Below, piece after piece: positions 7,946-17,871 of a stretch of 64,000 bases of DNA. This stretch comes from Paenibacillus ginsengihumi DSM 21568. Lineage in GTDB: Bacteria; Bacillota; Bacilli; Paenibacillales; NBRC-103111. The notes under the pieces are model-generated. The model made no database searches, was not told the origin of the DNA, and worked only from the letters and a program-made list of their open reading frames with translations. The position numbers and the translations under genes were made by a program. Every line of letters starts with the position of its first letter. Within the stretch, counting starts at the first letter, position 1. The DNA is taken from NCBI RefSeq assembly GCF_000380965.1, contig NZ_KB905552.1, forward strand, positions 62,001 through 126,000, given 5' to 3'.

Positions 7946-9295
7946 TCAAGGCTCGGTCTTCAGGATCTCGTCCAGTTGCGCCGACGTCTTCTTCAGCACG
8001 CCTGCCGGATCGACGCCGCTCAGCACCGCCTCCACCATCGGAAAGAGCACGTCGCGGTTGATCCGCTCGGCGTTAACCAGTCCGGGCAGGAACGTCTGCG
8101 CGGCGTCGCCCATGTCGGCCATCGTCGCAACGTTTGCGTCCGCTTTCACGTCGGGATCGCCAATAACCGCTTTCAGATGCGGCGGGAACCCGTTGGCCAG
8201 CGACCATCGCTTCATGTTGTCGGGCGAATTCCAGAACTTGATGAATGCATACGCGGCCTGTTTCTGCTCCGCCGTCGTGCCGGCCGGGACCGCGAAGCCG
8301 ATGCCGCCGAGCTCGACGAACCGGGTTTTGCTGCCGGACGGAATTTGCGCGACGCCGAATTCGACATTGTTGGCCTTCAGTCCGCCGGTCAGCCACGGGC
8401 CGGTAATGTACATGCCCAGTTGGCCGCCGAGCATCAGCTTGTCGAGAGCGGCGCCGGTGGCGCCTTGCGGCGAAACCTTTTTATTCTGCCCCAAATCCTG
8501 GAGCCACTGCAGCGTGGCCAGGTTTTCCGGCGAGTCCAGCGCTGACTTCAGGTTCGCCATGTCGACCACCTCGCCGCCGTTGCCTTTCATGAACGAGACG
8601 AAGTACGTCGGCGCAGATTTCACCGGCAGGGCCAGCCCGTACTGGTTCTGCTCCGGCTTCGTCAGCTTGACCGCGATATCGGCCATCTCCTCCAGCGTGG
8701 CCGGCGGCTTTTCCGGATCGAGTCCGGCTTCCCGGAACAGCTTTTTATTCCAGAACAGATAGATGCCGTTCGTCTGTAACGGCAGCATATACTGCTTGCC
8801 GTCCTTGTAGCGGAACAGCTCAAGCGATGCGTCGGTGAAGTCGGAAGGGTCCGAACCGGTCGCGGCAAAGTAATCGTCGAGCGGCTCGAGCGAGCCGTTG
8901 CTCATATACCCCGGGCCTGCGGCATTGGAGAACGCGACGAGCTGCGGCGCCGTCTTCGTCGCGATCGCCGGTGGAAGCTTCTGGAACAGCAAATCCCACA
9001 TCATCACGTCCATGTTGACTTCGATCTTGCCTGCGTTCTGTTGGTTAAACTCGTCGACTATTTGCTTCAGCAGCTCGCCGTCCGGACCGGTGAAGCCGTT
9101 CCAGAACGACAGCTCGACCGGCTTGCCGGAGGCCGCGGTGCCGGTGTTCACCGCGCCGCCTGCCGCAGGCGACGAAGGTTCCGGCGGTTGATTGTTACCG
9201 CCGCATGCCACTGCGAGCAATGCCAGCAGCGCGGCGACCAGCAGCATTGCTCCTGCACGAATGACGGAATGACGTGTGCGTGCATTGAAGGTCAT
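7946..9295 (-). CDS. Extracellular sugar-binding lipoprotein of the arabinoside importer
   Basis: About 449 residues: a lipoprotein signal (basic NARTRHS, hydrophobic core, lipobox AVAC with Cys about 31), a Pro/Ser/Gly linker and a family 1 solute-binding domain (LSFWNGFTGPDGELLKQIVDEF, GLALPVKS, AYAFIKFWNS). Two ATGs are possible: the one at 9301 abuts the GAGGAGG ribosome site directly, so the second at 9295, six bases from it, is the likely start. It is the first gene of the transport/abfA operon, and a palindrome shared with the LacI promoter lies at 9439-9454 upstream. Confidence 0.92.
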   Translation of the reverse strand: MTFNARTRHSVIRAGAMLLVAALLALLAVACGGNNQPPEPSSPAAGGAVNTGTAASGKPVELSFWNGFTGPDGELLKQIVDEFNQQNAGKIEVNMDVMMWDLLFQKLPPAIATKTAPQLVAFSNAAGPGYMSNGSLEPLDDYFAATGSDPSDFTDASLELFRYKDGKQYMLPLQTNGIYLFWNKKLFREAGLDPEKPPATLEEMADIAVKLTKPEQNQYGLALPVKSAPTYFVSFMKGNGGEVVDMANLKSALDSPENLATLQWLQDLGQNKKVSPQGATGAALDKLMLGGQLGMYITGPWLTGGLKANNVEFGVAQIPSGSKTRFVELGGIGFAVPAGTTAEQKQAAYAFIKFWNSPDNMKRWSLANGFPPHLKAVIGDPDVKADANVATMADMGDAAQTFLPGLVNAERINRDVLFPMVEAVLSGVDPAGVLKKTSAQLDEILKTEP

Positions 9296-9438
9296 GGACA
9301 TCCTCCTCGATGGGTGTTAGCACAGCCGTCGCCTCTTGCCGGCTGCGTTTCCGCAGGCGGCCCGCCGATCTGTCCGTGCCGTATGGCCCCCCTCTACCTC
9401 GCTCCTTGTCCTGTCATCTCGCGCTTCGCATCACTTCC

Positions 9439-9454
9439 TTTAAATCGTTTTAAA
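9439..9454. promoter_or_regulatory. Putative LacI-family operator upstream of the arabinoside operon
   Basis: TTTAAATCGTTTTAAA is a near-perfect palindrome centred on CG, the shape of LacI-family operators. The same core occurs upstream of the adjacent lacI-type gene (10729-10744) and, weaker, at 10807-10822. It lies about 145 bp upstream of the binding-protein start. The remaining 9296-9672 gap holds no recognisable gene. Confidence 0.65.
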
Positions 9455-9672
9455 TTTTGGATAAAAAAATGCTGCTTGCGGATGCGCTTACAAAAACCGC
9501 AAGCGAATATTGAACGCTGGGCAGACGGCAGGGAGGAGGGGCGCATTGCATGCGGCTCACCCGTCGATATCCAGTCAGACGGCCTCCCGCCTTCTACCCA
9601 GCAGCTGGCCTCCAGTTGCTGCCGGCCGGCAGGCAGGCCAGTCGGGCCTACCGGAGCCGAACCTGCACAGAA

Positions 9673-10704
9673 CTAGCTGGTCGCCTGACCGCCGCATGAT
9701 TCGCGCACAATCAGCTGCGTTGGTACGACCGTCCGCATTTCGTCCACTTCCTGACGGTTCAGAACGGCGATCAGCTTCTCGGCCGCCAGATTGCCGATCA
9801 GCCTTAGCGGATGGGAGATGGTCGTCAGCGTCGGGGTCATGAGCGAGGCCATCTCGATATTATCGCAGCCGACGATGGCAACATCGCGTGGCACAGAGCG
9901 GCCCGCGGCCTGCAACTCCCGCATCGCGCCGATCGCCATCAGGTCGTTCGCTGCGAACATGGCGTCGTAGGCGACGCCATGCTCCGCGAGTTTTCGCACA
10001 GCCGCAGCGCCTCCTTCGAGGGTGAAATCGCTTTCGACGACAAGCGCCGGATCATAGATCAGCTTGCGGTCCGCCAGCGCCTGTCTGTACCCTTCCAGCC
10101 GGTCGATGCTGACCTGGAAATCGAGCGGCCCGGAAATATGCGCGATCCGATTCCGCCCGAGCTTCAGCAGATGCTCGACTGCCAGACGCGCCCCGCCTTG
10201 CTCGTTCCGCTCCACCGTGAATATTTCGTCGTGATGCCATTTGCCAAGGTAAACGATCGGAAAGCCGGACTCGACGATTTTCGAAATGTTGCGATCCTTG
10301 ATCGACGCCGGCCACAGGATGATGCCGTCCGCCCGCCGGTTCCGCAAAATTTTGTCGTACGCGGCGGATTCGTCCGTTTCGTTATGCGACGTCGACACCA
10401 GCAGATGAAAGCTGTGCTGCACCAGCACTTCGGAGATGCCTTCGAGCAGTTGGACGAAATACGGATGCGTAAACGCGTTGTGCGGCGTGTTCGGGAAAAT
10501 GAGGGCGATCGTCTCCGTTTTTTTCGCCCGCAGGCTCCGCCCGATCTCGTTCGGCACGTACTGGAGGCGGCGTGCAACTTCCTCCACCGTCTGCCTCGTC
10601 TTTACATTGACCCGGGGATCGCCCGACAGTGCCAACGATGCCGTCGCCGTGGACACGCCCGCTATCCGGGCAATATCTTTGAGGGTGATGTGCCTTTTAT
10701 GCAT
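9673..10704 (-). CDS. LacI family repressor of the arabinoside locus
   Basis: The 343-residue protein has an N-terminal HTH and hinge helix (ITLKDIARIAGVS, TASLAL, YVPNEIGRSLR; residues 6-62) and a sugar-sensing domain (GRNRIAHISGP, FAANDLMAIGAM, VAIVGCDN). It lies upstream of and on the same strand as the transporter and GH51 genes. Palindromes of one type precede both this gene and the transporter operon, so it probably represses itself and the operon until an arabinose-containing inducer binds. The effector is inferred from abfA. Confidence 0.92.
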   Translation of the reverse strand: MHKRHITLKDIARIAGVSTATASLALSGDPRVNVKTRQTVEEVARRLQYVPNEIGRSLRAKKTETIALIFPNTPHNAFTHPYFVQLLEGISEVLVQHSFHLLVSTSHNETDESAAYDKILRNRRADGIILWPASIKDRNISKIVESGFPIVYLGKWHHDEIFTVERNEQGGARLAVEHLLKLGRNRIAHISGPLDFQVSIDRLEGYRQALADRKLIYDPALVVESDFTLEGGAAAVRKLAEHGVAYDAMFAANDLMAIGAMRELQAAGRSVPRDVAIVGCDNIEMASLMTPTLTTISHPLRLIGNLAAEKLIAVLNRQEVDEMRTVVPTQLIVRESCGGQATS

Positions 10705-10728
10705 GGTCAGGTTCCTTTGCAGCTGTTA

Positions 10729-10744
10729 TTTAAATCGTTTTACA
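10729..10744. promoter_or_regulatory. Putative LacI operator in front of its own gene
   Basis: TTTAAATCGTTTTACA shares the first 14 bases with the site at 9439-9454. It lies between the promoter at 10752-10779 and the lacI start at 10704, a good place for autorepression. Confidence 0.65.
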
Positions 10745-10751
10745 TATTCAA

Positions 10752-10779
10752 AATATAGCGATTTCACCCATTTTGTCAA
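10752..10779 (-). promoter_or_regulatory. Sigma-A promoter of the arabinoside LacI gene
   Basis: On the minus strand: TTGACA (10779-10774), 16-bp spacer, TATATT (10757-10752), 48 bp upstream of the start codon. Operator-like palindromes lie on both sides (10729-10744 and, weaker, 10807-10822: TTCAATCGTTTTAATA). Confidence 0.65.
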
Positions 10780-10994
10780 TATTGTTTTTTTATGGGTTGA
10801 GGAAAATTCAATCGTTTTAATAGCTGGTTGCACCGTCGTGATTAATGGTCGTAAATTTACCAGCCGCCGCCCATCGGCATGCAGCCGAGCGCGATTCGAC
10901 TGGCGTCGATGCCTCGCTTATGCAACGGGATTCGAGTCATGGGGCAGCGCTCCTTTTAAAATGATGGTGTACTTTCTTTTTTATTATAATGAGG

Positions 10995-11009
10995 GTGGAA
11001 ACGGTTTCG
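10995..11009. promoter_or_regulatory. Catabolite-responsive element (cre)-like site
   Basis: GTGGAAACGGTTTCG matches the cre consensus WTGNAANCGNWNNCW at all but the two outer positions. A TATAAT lies just upstream (10985-10990) and another downstream (11048-11053). Both are oriented toward the AI-2E-family gene at 11182, but no good -35 is visible. The rest of 10780-11181 shows no gene. Confidence 0.45.
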
Positions 11010-11181
11010 AGATAAGGCAGCGTGAAGCAGGCGCGGGTCAAGTATAGTATAATATTCACGGTGGAGTTTTTTGAATAAAATCTGAATAAAAAAGAAACGA
11101 AAGCGGCATTTTTACGTATTACTTTAGGGAATTTTTTGCGCGCAAGCACCTACTTTATGCAACGTGATTGGGGACAAGCCG

Positions 11182-12219
11182 ATGGAGCAGATCAGACAGT
11201 TTTTTGCAAATTTGACGGTCAGAAGATTTACTATACTGGCCCTGATATGTGTTCTTCTGTTCAGCATTAGGGAGATGCTGAATCTCGTGCTGCTGACGTT
11301 TTTGTTTACGTTCATCATGAACAGTCTGCAAGTTTTTTTGACCCGGCAGTTGAACAAAATCATCCGAGTCAACGAAAAAGTGGTCATCGTCATCCTCTAT
11401 TTGCTCATCGTCGGGCTCATCACCGTGGCGATCATGAACTATTTGCCCAAAATTATTTATCAGATTAAGCAATTGTCGGATACGCTCTTCGCTCTGCTGA
11501 ATTCCCATGAGGCGGAGAACGAGCTGGGGCAGTTTTTGTCCATGGCGATGAAGGAATTAAATTTGCAATCCTATGTCAAACAGGGCTTCGAATACGGCTT
11601 GAAAATAAGCAATTGGGGCGCGAACTTTGTGCTTGCTTTGATCTTGAGCCTCTTTTTCATCCTGGAAAAGAAACGGATTGTCATGTTCACCTCCAAATTC
11701 CATTCGAGCAAAATTTCATGGCTGTACCGCGAGCTCGAATATTTCGGCAAAAAATTCGTTCTGTCCTTCGGCAAGGTCATCGAAGCTCAAGTTATGATCG
11801 CCGTGTTCAATACCGTCTTTACGATTGCCGGTTTATGGATTCTCGGTTTTCCGTATTTGATCGCTTTAACGGTCATGGTCTTTCTCCTCAGCCTTATTCC
11901 CGTGGCGGGCGTCATCATTTCCTTGGTGCCGCTCGGTATCATCGCTTACACGCTGGACGGCTGGATACTCGTCGTTTATGTCTTTGCCATGATCGCTATA
12001 CTGCATTTTTTGGAAGGCTATTTCCTCAACCCGAAGCTCATGTCGTCGAAAACGAATCTACCCATATTTTATACATTCATGGTTTTGCTGTTTTCGGAGC
12101 ATTATTTGGGAGTGTGGGGGCTGATCGTCGGCATTCCGATCTTCGTCTTCCTGCTCGATATTTTGGATGTGAATGTCGTCGGCGCCGACGGGAAAAAAAC
12201 CGAAAAGTCAGGCCGTTAA
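11182..12219 (+). CDS. AI-2E family transporter-like membrane protein
   Basis: About 345 residues. The N-terminal half has membrane segments near residues 18-40 and 65-85, then an amphipathic stretch and a helix pair (NFVLALILSLFFILEKKR). The C-terminal half has the closely packed segments typical of the AI-2E exporter/YdbI family (LIALTVMVFLLSLIPVAG, then HFLEGYFLNPKLMS). A GTG at 11164 is in frame, but the ATG at 11182 has a GGGGA ribosome site at proper distance. Family members include exporters of the AI-2 signal and Na+/H+ antiporters; the substrate here is unknown. A terminator follows directly. Confidence 0.85.
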   Translation: MEQIRQFFANLTVRRFTILALICVLLFSIREMLNLVLLTFLFTFIMNSLQVFLTRQLNKIIRVNEKVVIVILYLLIVGLITVAIMNYLPKIIYQIKQLSDTLFALLNSHEAENELGQFLSMAMKELNLQSYVKQGFEYGLKISNWGANFVLALILSLFFILEKKRIVMFTSKFHSSKISWLYRELEYFGKKFVLSFGKVIEAQVMIAVFNTVFTIAGLWILGFPYLIALTVMVFLLSLIPVAGVIISLVPLGIIAYTLDGWILVVYVFAMIAILHFLEGYFLNPKLMSSKTNLPIFYTFMVLLFSEHYLGVWGLIVGIPIFVFLLDILDVNVVGADGKKTEKSGR

Positions 12220-12235
12220 GGCACCGTCCAGAGTG

Positions 12236-12264
12236 GCGCATGCGATGGCATGCGCTGATTTTTT
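12236..12264 (+). terminator. Rho-independent terminator after the AI-2E-family gene
   Basis: Perfect 8-bp stem GCGCATGC/GCATGCGC with a 4-nt loop, followed by TGATTTTTT. Confidence 0.85.
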
Positions 12265-12330
12265 GGGCATAACATGTCCGGGGCCGGGGGACCTCCGGCT
12301 CGCTTCCTTGTCGCGGCGGCAAAAGCAAAG

Positions 12331-12602
12331 GCGAATGGCTCGCTTCGCTTGTCTCACGTTGCAAGCCTCGTTTTGCTAACCGCGGGCCCGCGTTTTGCCG
12401 GGCGGCCCCAAAGCTAACGCAAGCCACAGAGCTTATTTCACTCGAAACGCTCGATTTGAAATTGTAACGCAAGTGAGCAGCCTTATTTGACATGTTTGGC
12501 TACCCGATTCCGCGTTTTTGACAAAATAGCGTTGCACAGTTTCGTTGCATTTTTGACAGGGTGCGTTTCAGCAAAATAGCGTTTGTCACCAGCGTTAGAG
12601 AA
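12331..12602 (+). repeat. Dispersed repeat C, full forward copy
   Basis: Longest copy of the family. It reads ACGTTGCAAGCCTCG, GCGGGCCCGCG, CTAACGCAAGCCACAGAGC, TTTGAAATTGTAACGCAAG, then a second half with GTTTTTGACAAAATAGCG and TTTCAGCAAAATAGCG ending in AGCGTTAGAG. The second half is also present at 33990-34086, while the first half is present inverted at 3616-3790. Confidence 0.75.
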
Positions 12603-12626
12603 GATAGAAGATTGCTGCTTATGACG

Positions 12627-12926
12627 CTTGTTGGGCACCATCAGAAGATGAAAATGGGTCGCGCACCCCGGGCTATTTTCAAGATAGACCCCCATGCCGA
12701 CTTGCGCGGCACCACCAGATGATGAAAATGTGCCGCGGCGCACCAAGCGCTATTTTCAAGATAGACGCCTATGACGAGCGATTCCTGTCGTCATCGGTCG
12801 TCACCTGCGGTGTTGAAATTTTGTCGGCGTATATTGCCAAATTTTCAAGATAGACGCCCATGCCGCTGGCGCAGCACCATCAGAAGATGAAAATGGGCCG
12901 CCCGCCCTGGGGGCTATTTTCAAGAT
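12627..12926 (+). repeat. Composite dispersed repeat, A-A-B-A array
   Basis: Four units in head-to-tail order: A (about 12627-12684), A (12684-12758), B (12758-12850), A (12850-12926). Units are joined through the shared boundary TTCAAGATAGACGCC. A units differ mainly in the GC-rich middle (GCGCACCCCGGG, GGCGCACCAAGCG, GCCCGCCCTGGGGG). No gene is seen between 12220 and 13125. Confidence 0.85.
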
Positions 12927-13135
12927 GCAAATGTTGTATTTTGTACAACAAAAACGGGAGGATAAGCCCTGCTTACGGCTCAATGTTGTAGAAAGTGCAA
13001 CAATTCGGGCGACGTTCCCGGGTTTGGAGCCCATCGCGCCCAAATTGTTGCACAAAATACAACATTCCCCGTCCTATGGTGCGAAAGTTGTGGGAAATGT
13101 TGCATTTTTTGCAGGATTCGTCGCCTCAGGTGCCG
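12927..13135 (+). repeat. Dispersed repeat D with four small hairpin motifs
   Basis: About 209 bp, matching 33266-33475 along its whole length. It contains four spaced copies of a GTTGYA-N5-TRCAAC motif (GTTGTA/TACAAC, GTTGTA/TGCAAC, GTTGCA/TACAAC, then a weaker GTTGCA/TGCAGG), about 50-60 bp apart, with a conserved CCCGGGTTTG segment between them. Its right end overlaps the stop codon of carB (13126-13128). Confidence 0.8.
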
Positions 13136-16100
13136 ATGGCAAACGGCGCGAAGCGCACCGCCGCAAGCGCTTCGGCGAATGCCCGTGCGGTATCGAGCGA
13201 CGTCAGGCAGACGAGGCCCCGTTCCACCGCTTCGCGGCGCAGCCGGAAACCGCAGCTCGCGTCCGTCTTGCCCGTCGTTGCCGTATTGATCAGCATATTC
13301 GCGCCGAGTCTCGGCATCGCTTGGACGAGCTGATCCAGCGGCATGGCGTCAGCCGGGACCCCGGCGTCGGCCAAAGCGCGGGCGGTGCCGGGCGTGGCGA
13401 CGATGCGGAAGCCGAGGCGGTGCAGCGTGCGCAGCGGCGCGATCGCTTCCGCCTTGTGCCGGTCGGCCACGGAGGCGATGACCGTGCCCTCGGCCGGCAG
13501 CTTCATGCCGGCGGCGACGAAGCCGCGGTACAGGGCGCGGGCGTAATCGCGGTCCTTGCCGATCACTTCGCCGGTCGACTTCATCTCCGGACCGAGTGCC
13601 GGCTCCACCTTGCTTAATTTGGCGAACGAGAACACCGGCGCCTTGACGAAGCATTCGGCTTTGTCCGGCAGCAGTCCTTCGGGATAGCCGAACGAAGCGA
13701 GGCGCTGCCCGAGGATGACCTTGGTGGCGATGTTTGCCATCGGCACATCCGTAACTTTGCTCATGAATGGAACCGTGCGCGAAGCGCGCGGATTCACCTC
13801 GATGATATAAACCTGCTCGTCTGAGACCAGGAACTGGATGTTGACCAGGCCGACGACGTGCAGATGCCGGGCGAGCTTCTCCGTGATCCGGACGATCTGC
13901 TCCTTTGTGCCGGCGGACAGCGTTTGGGGCGGATATACGGCGATCGAGTCGCCGGAATGGACCCCGGTTCGCTCCACCTGCTCCATGATGCCGGGGATAA
14001 GAACCGATTCTCCGTCGCAGATCGCGTCGACTTCGGCCTCGATGCCGTACATGTACCGGTCGACCAGCACCGGCTGTCCGGGATTTACCCGGACGGCCCG
14101 CTCCATATATATCCGCAGCTCGCTCTCCGAATGGACGATCTCCATCGCCCGGCCGCCGAGCACATACGAGGGACGCACCAATACCGGATAGCCGATCCGC
14201 TCGGCCAGCCGGACCGCCTCCTCCACCGCATGGGCCGTGCCGCCCGCAGGCTGGGGAATGTTCAGCTCGCGCAGCAGCGCCTCGAACCGCTTGCGGTCCT
14301 CCGCCGTATCGATGCCGGACAGATCCGTGCCGAGGATGCGGACGCCATGCGCTTCCAGCGCGGACGCCAGCCGGATGGCGGTCTGGCCTCCGAATTGGAC
14401 GATGACGCCGATCGGCTGCTCGTGCTCGATAATGTGCATCACGTCCTCAATGTGCAGCGGCTCGAAATAAAGCCTGTCGGAAATGTTGAAATCGGTCGAC
14501 ACTGTCTCCGGGTTGTTGTTAATGATGACCGCTTCGCAGCCCATCTCGCGGATCGCCCGGACCGCGTGAACGGTCGAGTAGTCGAACTCGATGCCCTGCC
14601 CGATCCGGATCGGACCTGAGCCGAGTACGACAACCCGCGGCTTGGCCGGCGGCGGCGTCTCGTTCTCCGTCTCGTAGGTCGAGTAGTAATAGGATGTCTC
14701 CGCTTCGAATTCCGCGGAGCACGTATCGACCATCTTGAAGACGGGGACGATGCCGAGCCGCTTCCGCAGCTCGCGAATTTCGTCCGCGGCCGCATAACGC
14801 TGCTGCGAGCCTGCGGCACGGCGAATGTCGGCGATCGCCTGGTCGCAGAAGCCGAGCTCCTTCGCTTCGCGCAGCGTCTCCTCCGTCAGCTCCTCTTCGC
14901 CCAGCTTGCGTTCGTAGGCGACGAGCTCTTCGATGTGCTGCAAAAACCAGCGGTCGATACGGGTCAGCTCGTGAAGCGCCTCGACCGAATAGCCGCGGCG
15001 GAACGCTTCCGCGACCAGGAACAGCCGCTCGTCGTCGGCTTTGCGCAGCCTGCGCTCCAGTTCGTCCTGCGCCAGCTGCGCGGCGTCCGGCCGCCACAGC
15101 CGCGACGCGCCGATCTCAAGCGAGCGCACCGCCTTCTGCAGCGATTCGGCGAATGTGCGGCCGATGGCCATCACTTCGCCGGTCGCCTTCATCTGCGTGC
15201 CGAGCGTCCGGTCGGCGCCTGCGAACTTGTCGAACGGCCAGCGCGGAATTTTCGTCACGACGTAATCGAGCGTCGGCTCGAAGAAGGCGTACGTTTTGCC
15301 GGTCACCGGGTTGACGATCTCGTCAAGCGTATAGCCTGCGGCGATCTTCGCCGCCATCTTGGCGATCGGGTAGCCCGTCGCTTTGGAAGCCAGCGCCGAG
15401 GAGCGGCTGACGCGCGGGTTCACCTCGATCACATAGTATTGATCGCTGCTCGGGTCGAGCGCGAACTGCACGTTGCAGCCGCCCTCGATGCCCAGCGCCC
15501 GGACGATCTCGATGGAGGCGGTGCGCAGCATCTGGTAATCGCGGTCGGACAGCGTCTGGCTCGGCGCCACGACGATGCTGTCTCCCGTATGCACGCCGAC
15601 CGGATCGAGGTTCTCCATGTTGCACACGATCAGGCAGTTGTCGTTGGCGTCGCGCAGAACCTCATACTCGATTTCCTTCATGCCGGCAATGCTCTTCTCG
15701 ACCAGGCACTGGCCGATCGGACTGGCGTGCAGCCCGGAGCGGACGATCGCCGCCAGCTCCTCCCGATTCGCGGCGATGCCGCCGCCGGTGCCGCCGAGCG
15801 TATAAGCCGGCCGGACGATGACGGGATAGCCGATGCCGTCCGCGAACCGGACAGCTTCTTCCACCTCGGTCACGATCGTGCTGGCCGGGACAGGCTGATT
15901 CAGCGATTTCATCAGCTCGCGGAACTGCTCGCGGTCTTCGGCGCGGCGGATCGAATGCAGCTGCGTGCCGAGCAGCCGCACGTTCTCTTCCTCAAGAATG
16001 CCGTCCTGCGCCAGCTCGAGCGCCATATTGAGCCCGGTCTGGCCTCCGAGCGTCGCCAGCAGACCGTCGGGGCGCTCCTGGCGAATGATTTGCTTGACGA

Positions 16101-16317
16101 ATTCGAGCGAGATAGGCTCCATATACACTTTGCTGGCGAATGTATAATCGGTCATGATCGTGGCCGGATTGCTGTTGATCAGAATGACCTCAAGCCCTTC
16201 TTCCTTCAAGGCTTCGCAGGCCTGCGTGCCGGCATAGTCGAACTCGGCTGCCTGCCCGATGACGATCGGACCCGAGCCGATGATTAAAATTTTGTGCAGA
16301 TCACGATTTCTGGGCAT
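13126..16317 (-). CDS. carB: Carbamoyl-phosphate synthase large subunit
   Basis: The 1063-residue protein has the full duplicated architecture: two ATP-grasp halves (about 1-400 and 540-935; each opens with an IGSGPI/LGSGPI-type motif and holds a VIEVNPR strand), an oligomerisation domain between them, and a C-terminal MGS-like allosteric domain (about 936-1063). It makes carbamoyl phosphate from bicarbonate, ATP and ammonia supplied by CarA. It overlaps carA by 17 nt and has its own AAGGAG site inside carA. The carA promoter is overlaid by ARG boxes, so this pair is likely the arginine-specific enzyme, not the pyrimidine one. The stop codon lies in the edge of repeat D. Confidence 0.95.
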   Translation of the reverse strand: MPRNRDLHKILIIGSGPIVIGQAAEFDYAGTQACEALKEEGLEVILINSNPATIMTDYTFASKVYMEPISLEFVKQIIRQERPDGLLATLGGQTGLNMALELAQDGILEEENVRLLGTQLHSIRRAEDREQFRELMKSLNQPVPASTIVTEVEEAVRFADGIGYPVIVRPAYTLGGTGGGIAANREELAAIVRSGLHASPIGQCLVEKSIAGMKEIEYEVLRDANDNCLIVCNMENLDPVGVHTGDSIVVAPSQTLSDRDYQMLRTASIEIVRALGIEGGCNVQFALDPSSDQYYVIEVNPRVSRSSALASKATGYPIAKMAAKIAAGYTLDEIVNPVTGKTYAFFEPTLDYVVTKIPRWPFDKFAGADRTLGTQMKATGEVMAIGRTFAESLQKAVRSLEIGASRLWRPDAAQLAQDELERRLRKADDERLFLVAEAFRRGYSVEALHELTRIDRWFLQHIEELVAYERKLGEEELTEETLREAKELGFCDQAIADIRRAAGSQQRYAAADEIRELRKRLGIVPVFKMVDTCSAEFEAETSYYYSTYETENETPPPAKPRVVVLGSGPIRIGQGIEFDYSTVHAVRAIREMGCEAVIINNNPETVSTDFNISDRLYFEPLHIEDVMHIIEHEQPIGVIVQFGGQTAIRLASALEAHGVRILGTDLSGIDTAEDRKRFEALLRELNIPQPAGGTAHAVEEAVRLAERIGYPVLVRPSYVLGGRAMEIVHSESELRIYMERAVRVNPGQPVLVDRYMYGIEAEVDAICDGESVLIPGIMEQVERTGVHSGDSIAVYPPQTLSAGTKEQIVRITEKLARHLHVVGLVNIQFLVSDEQVYIIEVNPRASRTVPFMSKVTDVPMANIATKVILGQRLASFGYPEGLLPDKAECFVKAPVFSFAKLSKVEPALGPEMKSTGEVIGKDRDYARALYRGFVAAGMKLPAEGTVIASVADRHKAEAIAPLRTLHRLGFRIVATPGTARALADAGVPADAMPLDQLVQAMPRLGANMLINTATTGKTDASCGFRLRREAVERGLVCLTSLDTARAFAEALAAVRFAPFAIGT

Positions 16318-17764
16318 ACACCAATTCTCCTTCCGATGAAGCGGCCGCCTCCTGCGAAGCGTGCGCGTCCTTGTCTTTCGGCGGCTCCGCAGCAGCAGCG
16401 TTCGCGGATGCTGCTCCTGCGGACGCCGCCATCGCAGCCGATGCTGCTCCCGCGGACGCCGCCACCGCAGCTGCCGCGGCCCCTGCAGCCGTCGCGGCTG
16501 CCGCAGTTGGCACCGCAGCCGCCGCCGTGGTCGCCGCCGCCGCCGTGGTCGCCGCCGCCGCCGTGGTCGCCGCCGCCGCCGTGGTCGCCGCCGCCGCCGT
16601 CGCGCCTGCAGCCGCCGTCCCCGCGGAAGTCTCGGCCGCGGGAGCAGGCGGCCGCAGCCTGGCTGCCTGCCATCCGGCCGGACGCGCGGCGCGATGCTCC
16701 CGGATCAGCTCGAGAAACCGGTCGAACAGCCCGTTGCTGTCGTACGGTCCGGGAGCCGCCTCCGGGTGGAACTGCACCGAGAAGACCGGCAAATACCGGT
16801 GGCGCAGCCCTTCGACGGTGCCGTCGTTATTGTTGATATGCGTAACGACCAGGTCAGTGGCAGCGAGCGAGTCGTCCAGCACCGTGTAGCCGTGATTTTG
16901 CGAGGTGATGAGGCAGCGGCCTGTCGCCAGCTCCTTGACCGGATGGTTGGCGCCGCGGTGGCCGAACGTCAGCTTGCCGGTATCCGCCCCGCAGGCCAGC
17001 GCCAGCAGCTGGTGGCCCAGACAGATGCCGAAGATCGGAATGTCCCCGCCCTCGAGCAGCTCGCGAATAGTGTTGATGGCGTAAGGCGCATCCTTCGGGT
17101 CCCCTGGCCCGTTCGAGAGCAGGATGCCGTCCGGCGAATAGGCGCGGATCTGCTCCGCCGTCGCATCGTGCGGGACGACGACCACGTCGCAGCCGCGGGC
17201 CGTCAGCTCGCGCAGAATGCCGAGCTTGCTGCCGAAATCGACGAGCACGATGCGTTCGCCCGCGCCCGGACAGCGGTAAGCCCGGGGCGTCGAGACGAGC
17301 GCGACCGGCTGGCGCACGGCAGGCATTGCCGCAAGCCGCTCCTTCAGCTCGGCGAGCGGCTCGCCGCCGGTCGCGAGCAGCCCGCGCATCGTGCCGTGCC
17401 GCCGCAGGATGCGGGTCAGCATGCGGGTGTCGATGCCGCTGATGCCGGGAATGCCGTATTCCTTCAGCAGCTGATCCAGATTCGCGCCGGCTCTCCAATG
17501 GCTCGGCGACGTCTCGTGCTTGCGCACGACGAAGCCGCGGATCCACGGACGCATCGATTCGAAATCGTCCCGATTTATGCCGTAATTGCCGATCAGCGGG
17601 TACGTCATCGTCACGATTTGCCCGCAGTAGGAAGGGTCGGACAGTACCTCCTGATAACCGGTCATGCCCGTGTTGAAGACCACCTCGCCGGCAGCTTCCC
17701 CTTCGCTTCCGAACGCCTTCCCTTCAAAGAGAGTGCCGTCCTCCAACAGCAGTCTAGCTTTCAT
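16301..17764 (-). CDS. carA: Carbamoyl-phosphate synthase small subunit with long Ala/Thr-rich C-terminal tail
   Basis: Residues 1-365 form a complete CarA: an N-terminal domain and a class I glutamine amidotransferase with nucleophile Cys248 (GICLGHQ), His333 and Glu335 (QFHPEA). It supplies ammonia to CarB. CarA usually ends near 360-385 residues; this one runs to 487. The extra 117 residues are almost only Ala, Thr, Ser and Gly, including four tandem TTAAAA units encoded by an 18-bp repeat. The likely start is the ATG at 17764; a TTG at 17779 overlaps the ribosome site. The tail runs into the carB start. It looks like stop loss plus triplet expansion, probably a flexible tail. Confidence 0.93.
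   Translation of the reverse strand: MKARLLLEDGTLFEGKAFGSEGEAAGEVVFNTGMTGYQEVLSDPSYCGQIVTMTYPLIGNYGINRDDFESMRPWIRGFVVRKHETSPSHWRAGANLDQLLKEYGIPGISGIDTRMLTRILRRHGTMRGLLATGGEPLAELKERLAAMPAVRQPVALVSTPRAYRCPGAGERIVLVDFGSKLGILRELTARGCDVVVVPHDATAEQIRAYSPDGILLSNGPGDPKDAPYAINTIRELLEGGDIPIFGICLGHQLLALACGADTGKLTFGHRGANHPVKELATGRCLITSQNHGYTVLDDSLAATDLVVTHINNNDGTVEGLRHRYLPVFSVQFHPEAAPGPYDSNGLFDRFLELIREHRAARPAGWQAARLRPPAPAAETSAGTAAAGATAAAATTAAAATTAAAATTAAAATTAAAAVPTAAAATAAGAAAAAVAASAGAASAAMAASAGAASANAAAAEPPKDKDAHASQEAAASSEGELVYAQKS
16513..16590. repeat. In-frame 18-bp tandem repeat within carA
   Basis: About four copies of GCCGCCGCCGTGGTCGCC (plus strand) encode consecutive TTAAAA units in the CarA tail. 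Flanking sequence continues as a GCC/GCG-rich imperfect array from about 16370 to 16630. Confidence 0.85.
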
Positions 17765-17832
17765 CTGTCTCACTCCCAAGAATGTATTCGATCAAGCGAC
17801 CGGCACCGGCCGCTGTGCGCCTGCTTCATTTT

Positions 17833-17871
17833 GATTGATTAAATATACAATAAAATGAATAAGTATGCAAT
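17833..17871. promoter_or_regulatory. Tandem ARG boxes overlapping the carAB promoter
   Basis: AATGAATAAGTATGCAAT (17854-17871) closely matches the Bacillus ARG-box consensus ([16 protein letters not shown] type). A second, weaker box GATTGATTAAATATACAA (17833-17850) lies 3 bp away, the standard spacing for an ArgR hexamer. Minus-strand promoter elements TTGCAT (17870-17865) and TATATT (17847-17842), 17 bp apart, fall inside these boxes. ArgR with arginine would repress carAB. Confidence 0.75.

Noticed and set aside
14935-16287. 450-codon plus-strand open frame opposite carB
   Set aside because: Antisense shadow of a well-conserved gene in GC-rich sequence.
16361-17842. 493-codon plus-strand open frame opposite carA
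   Set aside because: Antisense shadow; Arg-rich with no recognisable motif. carA itself has clear catalytic residues and a ribosome site.
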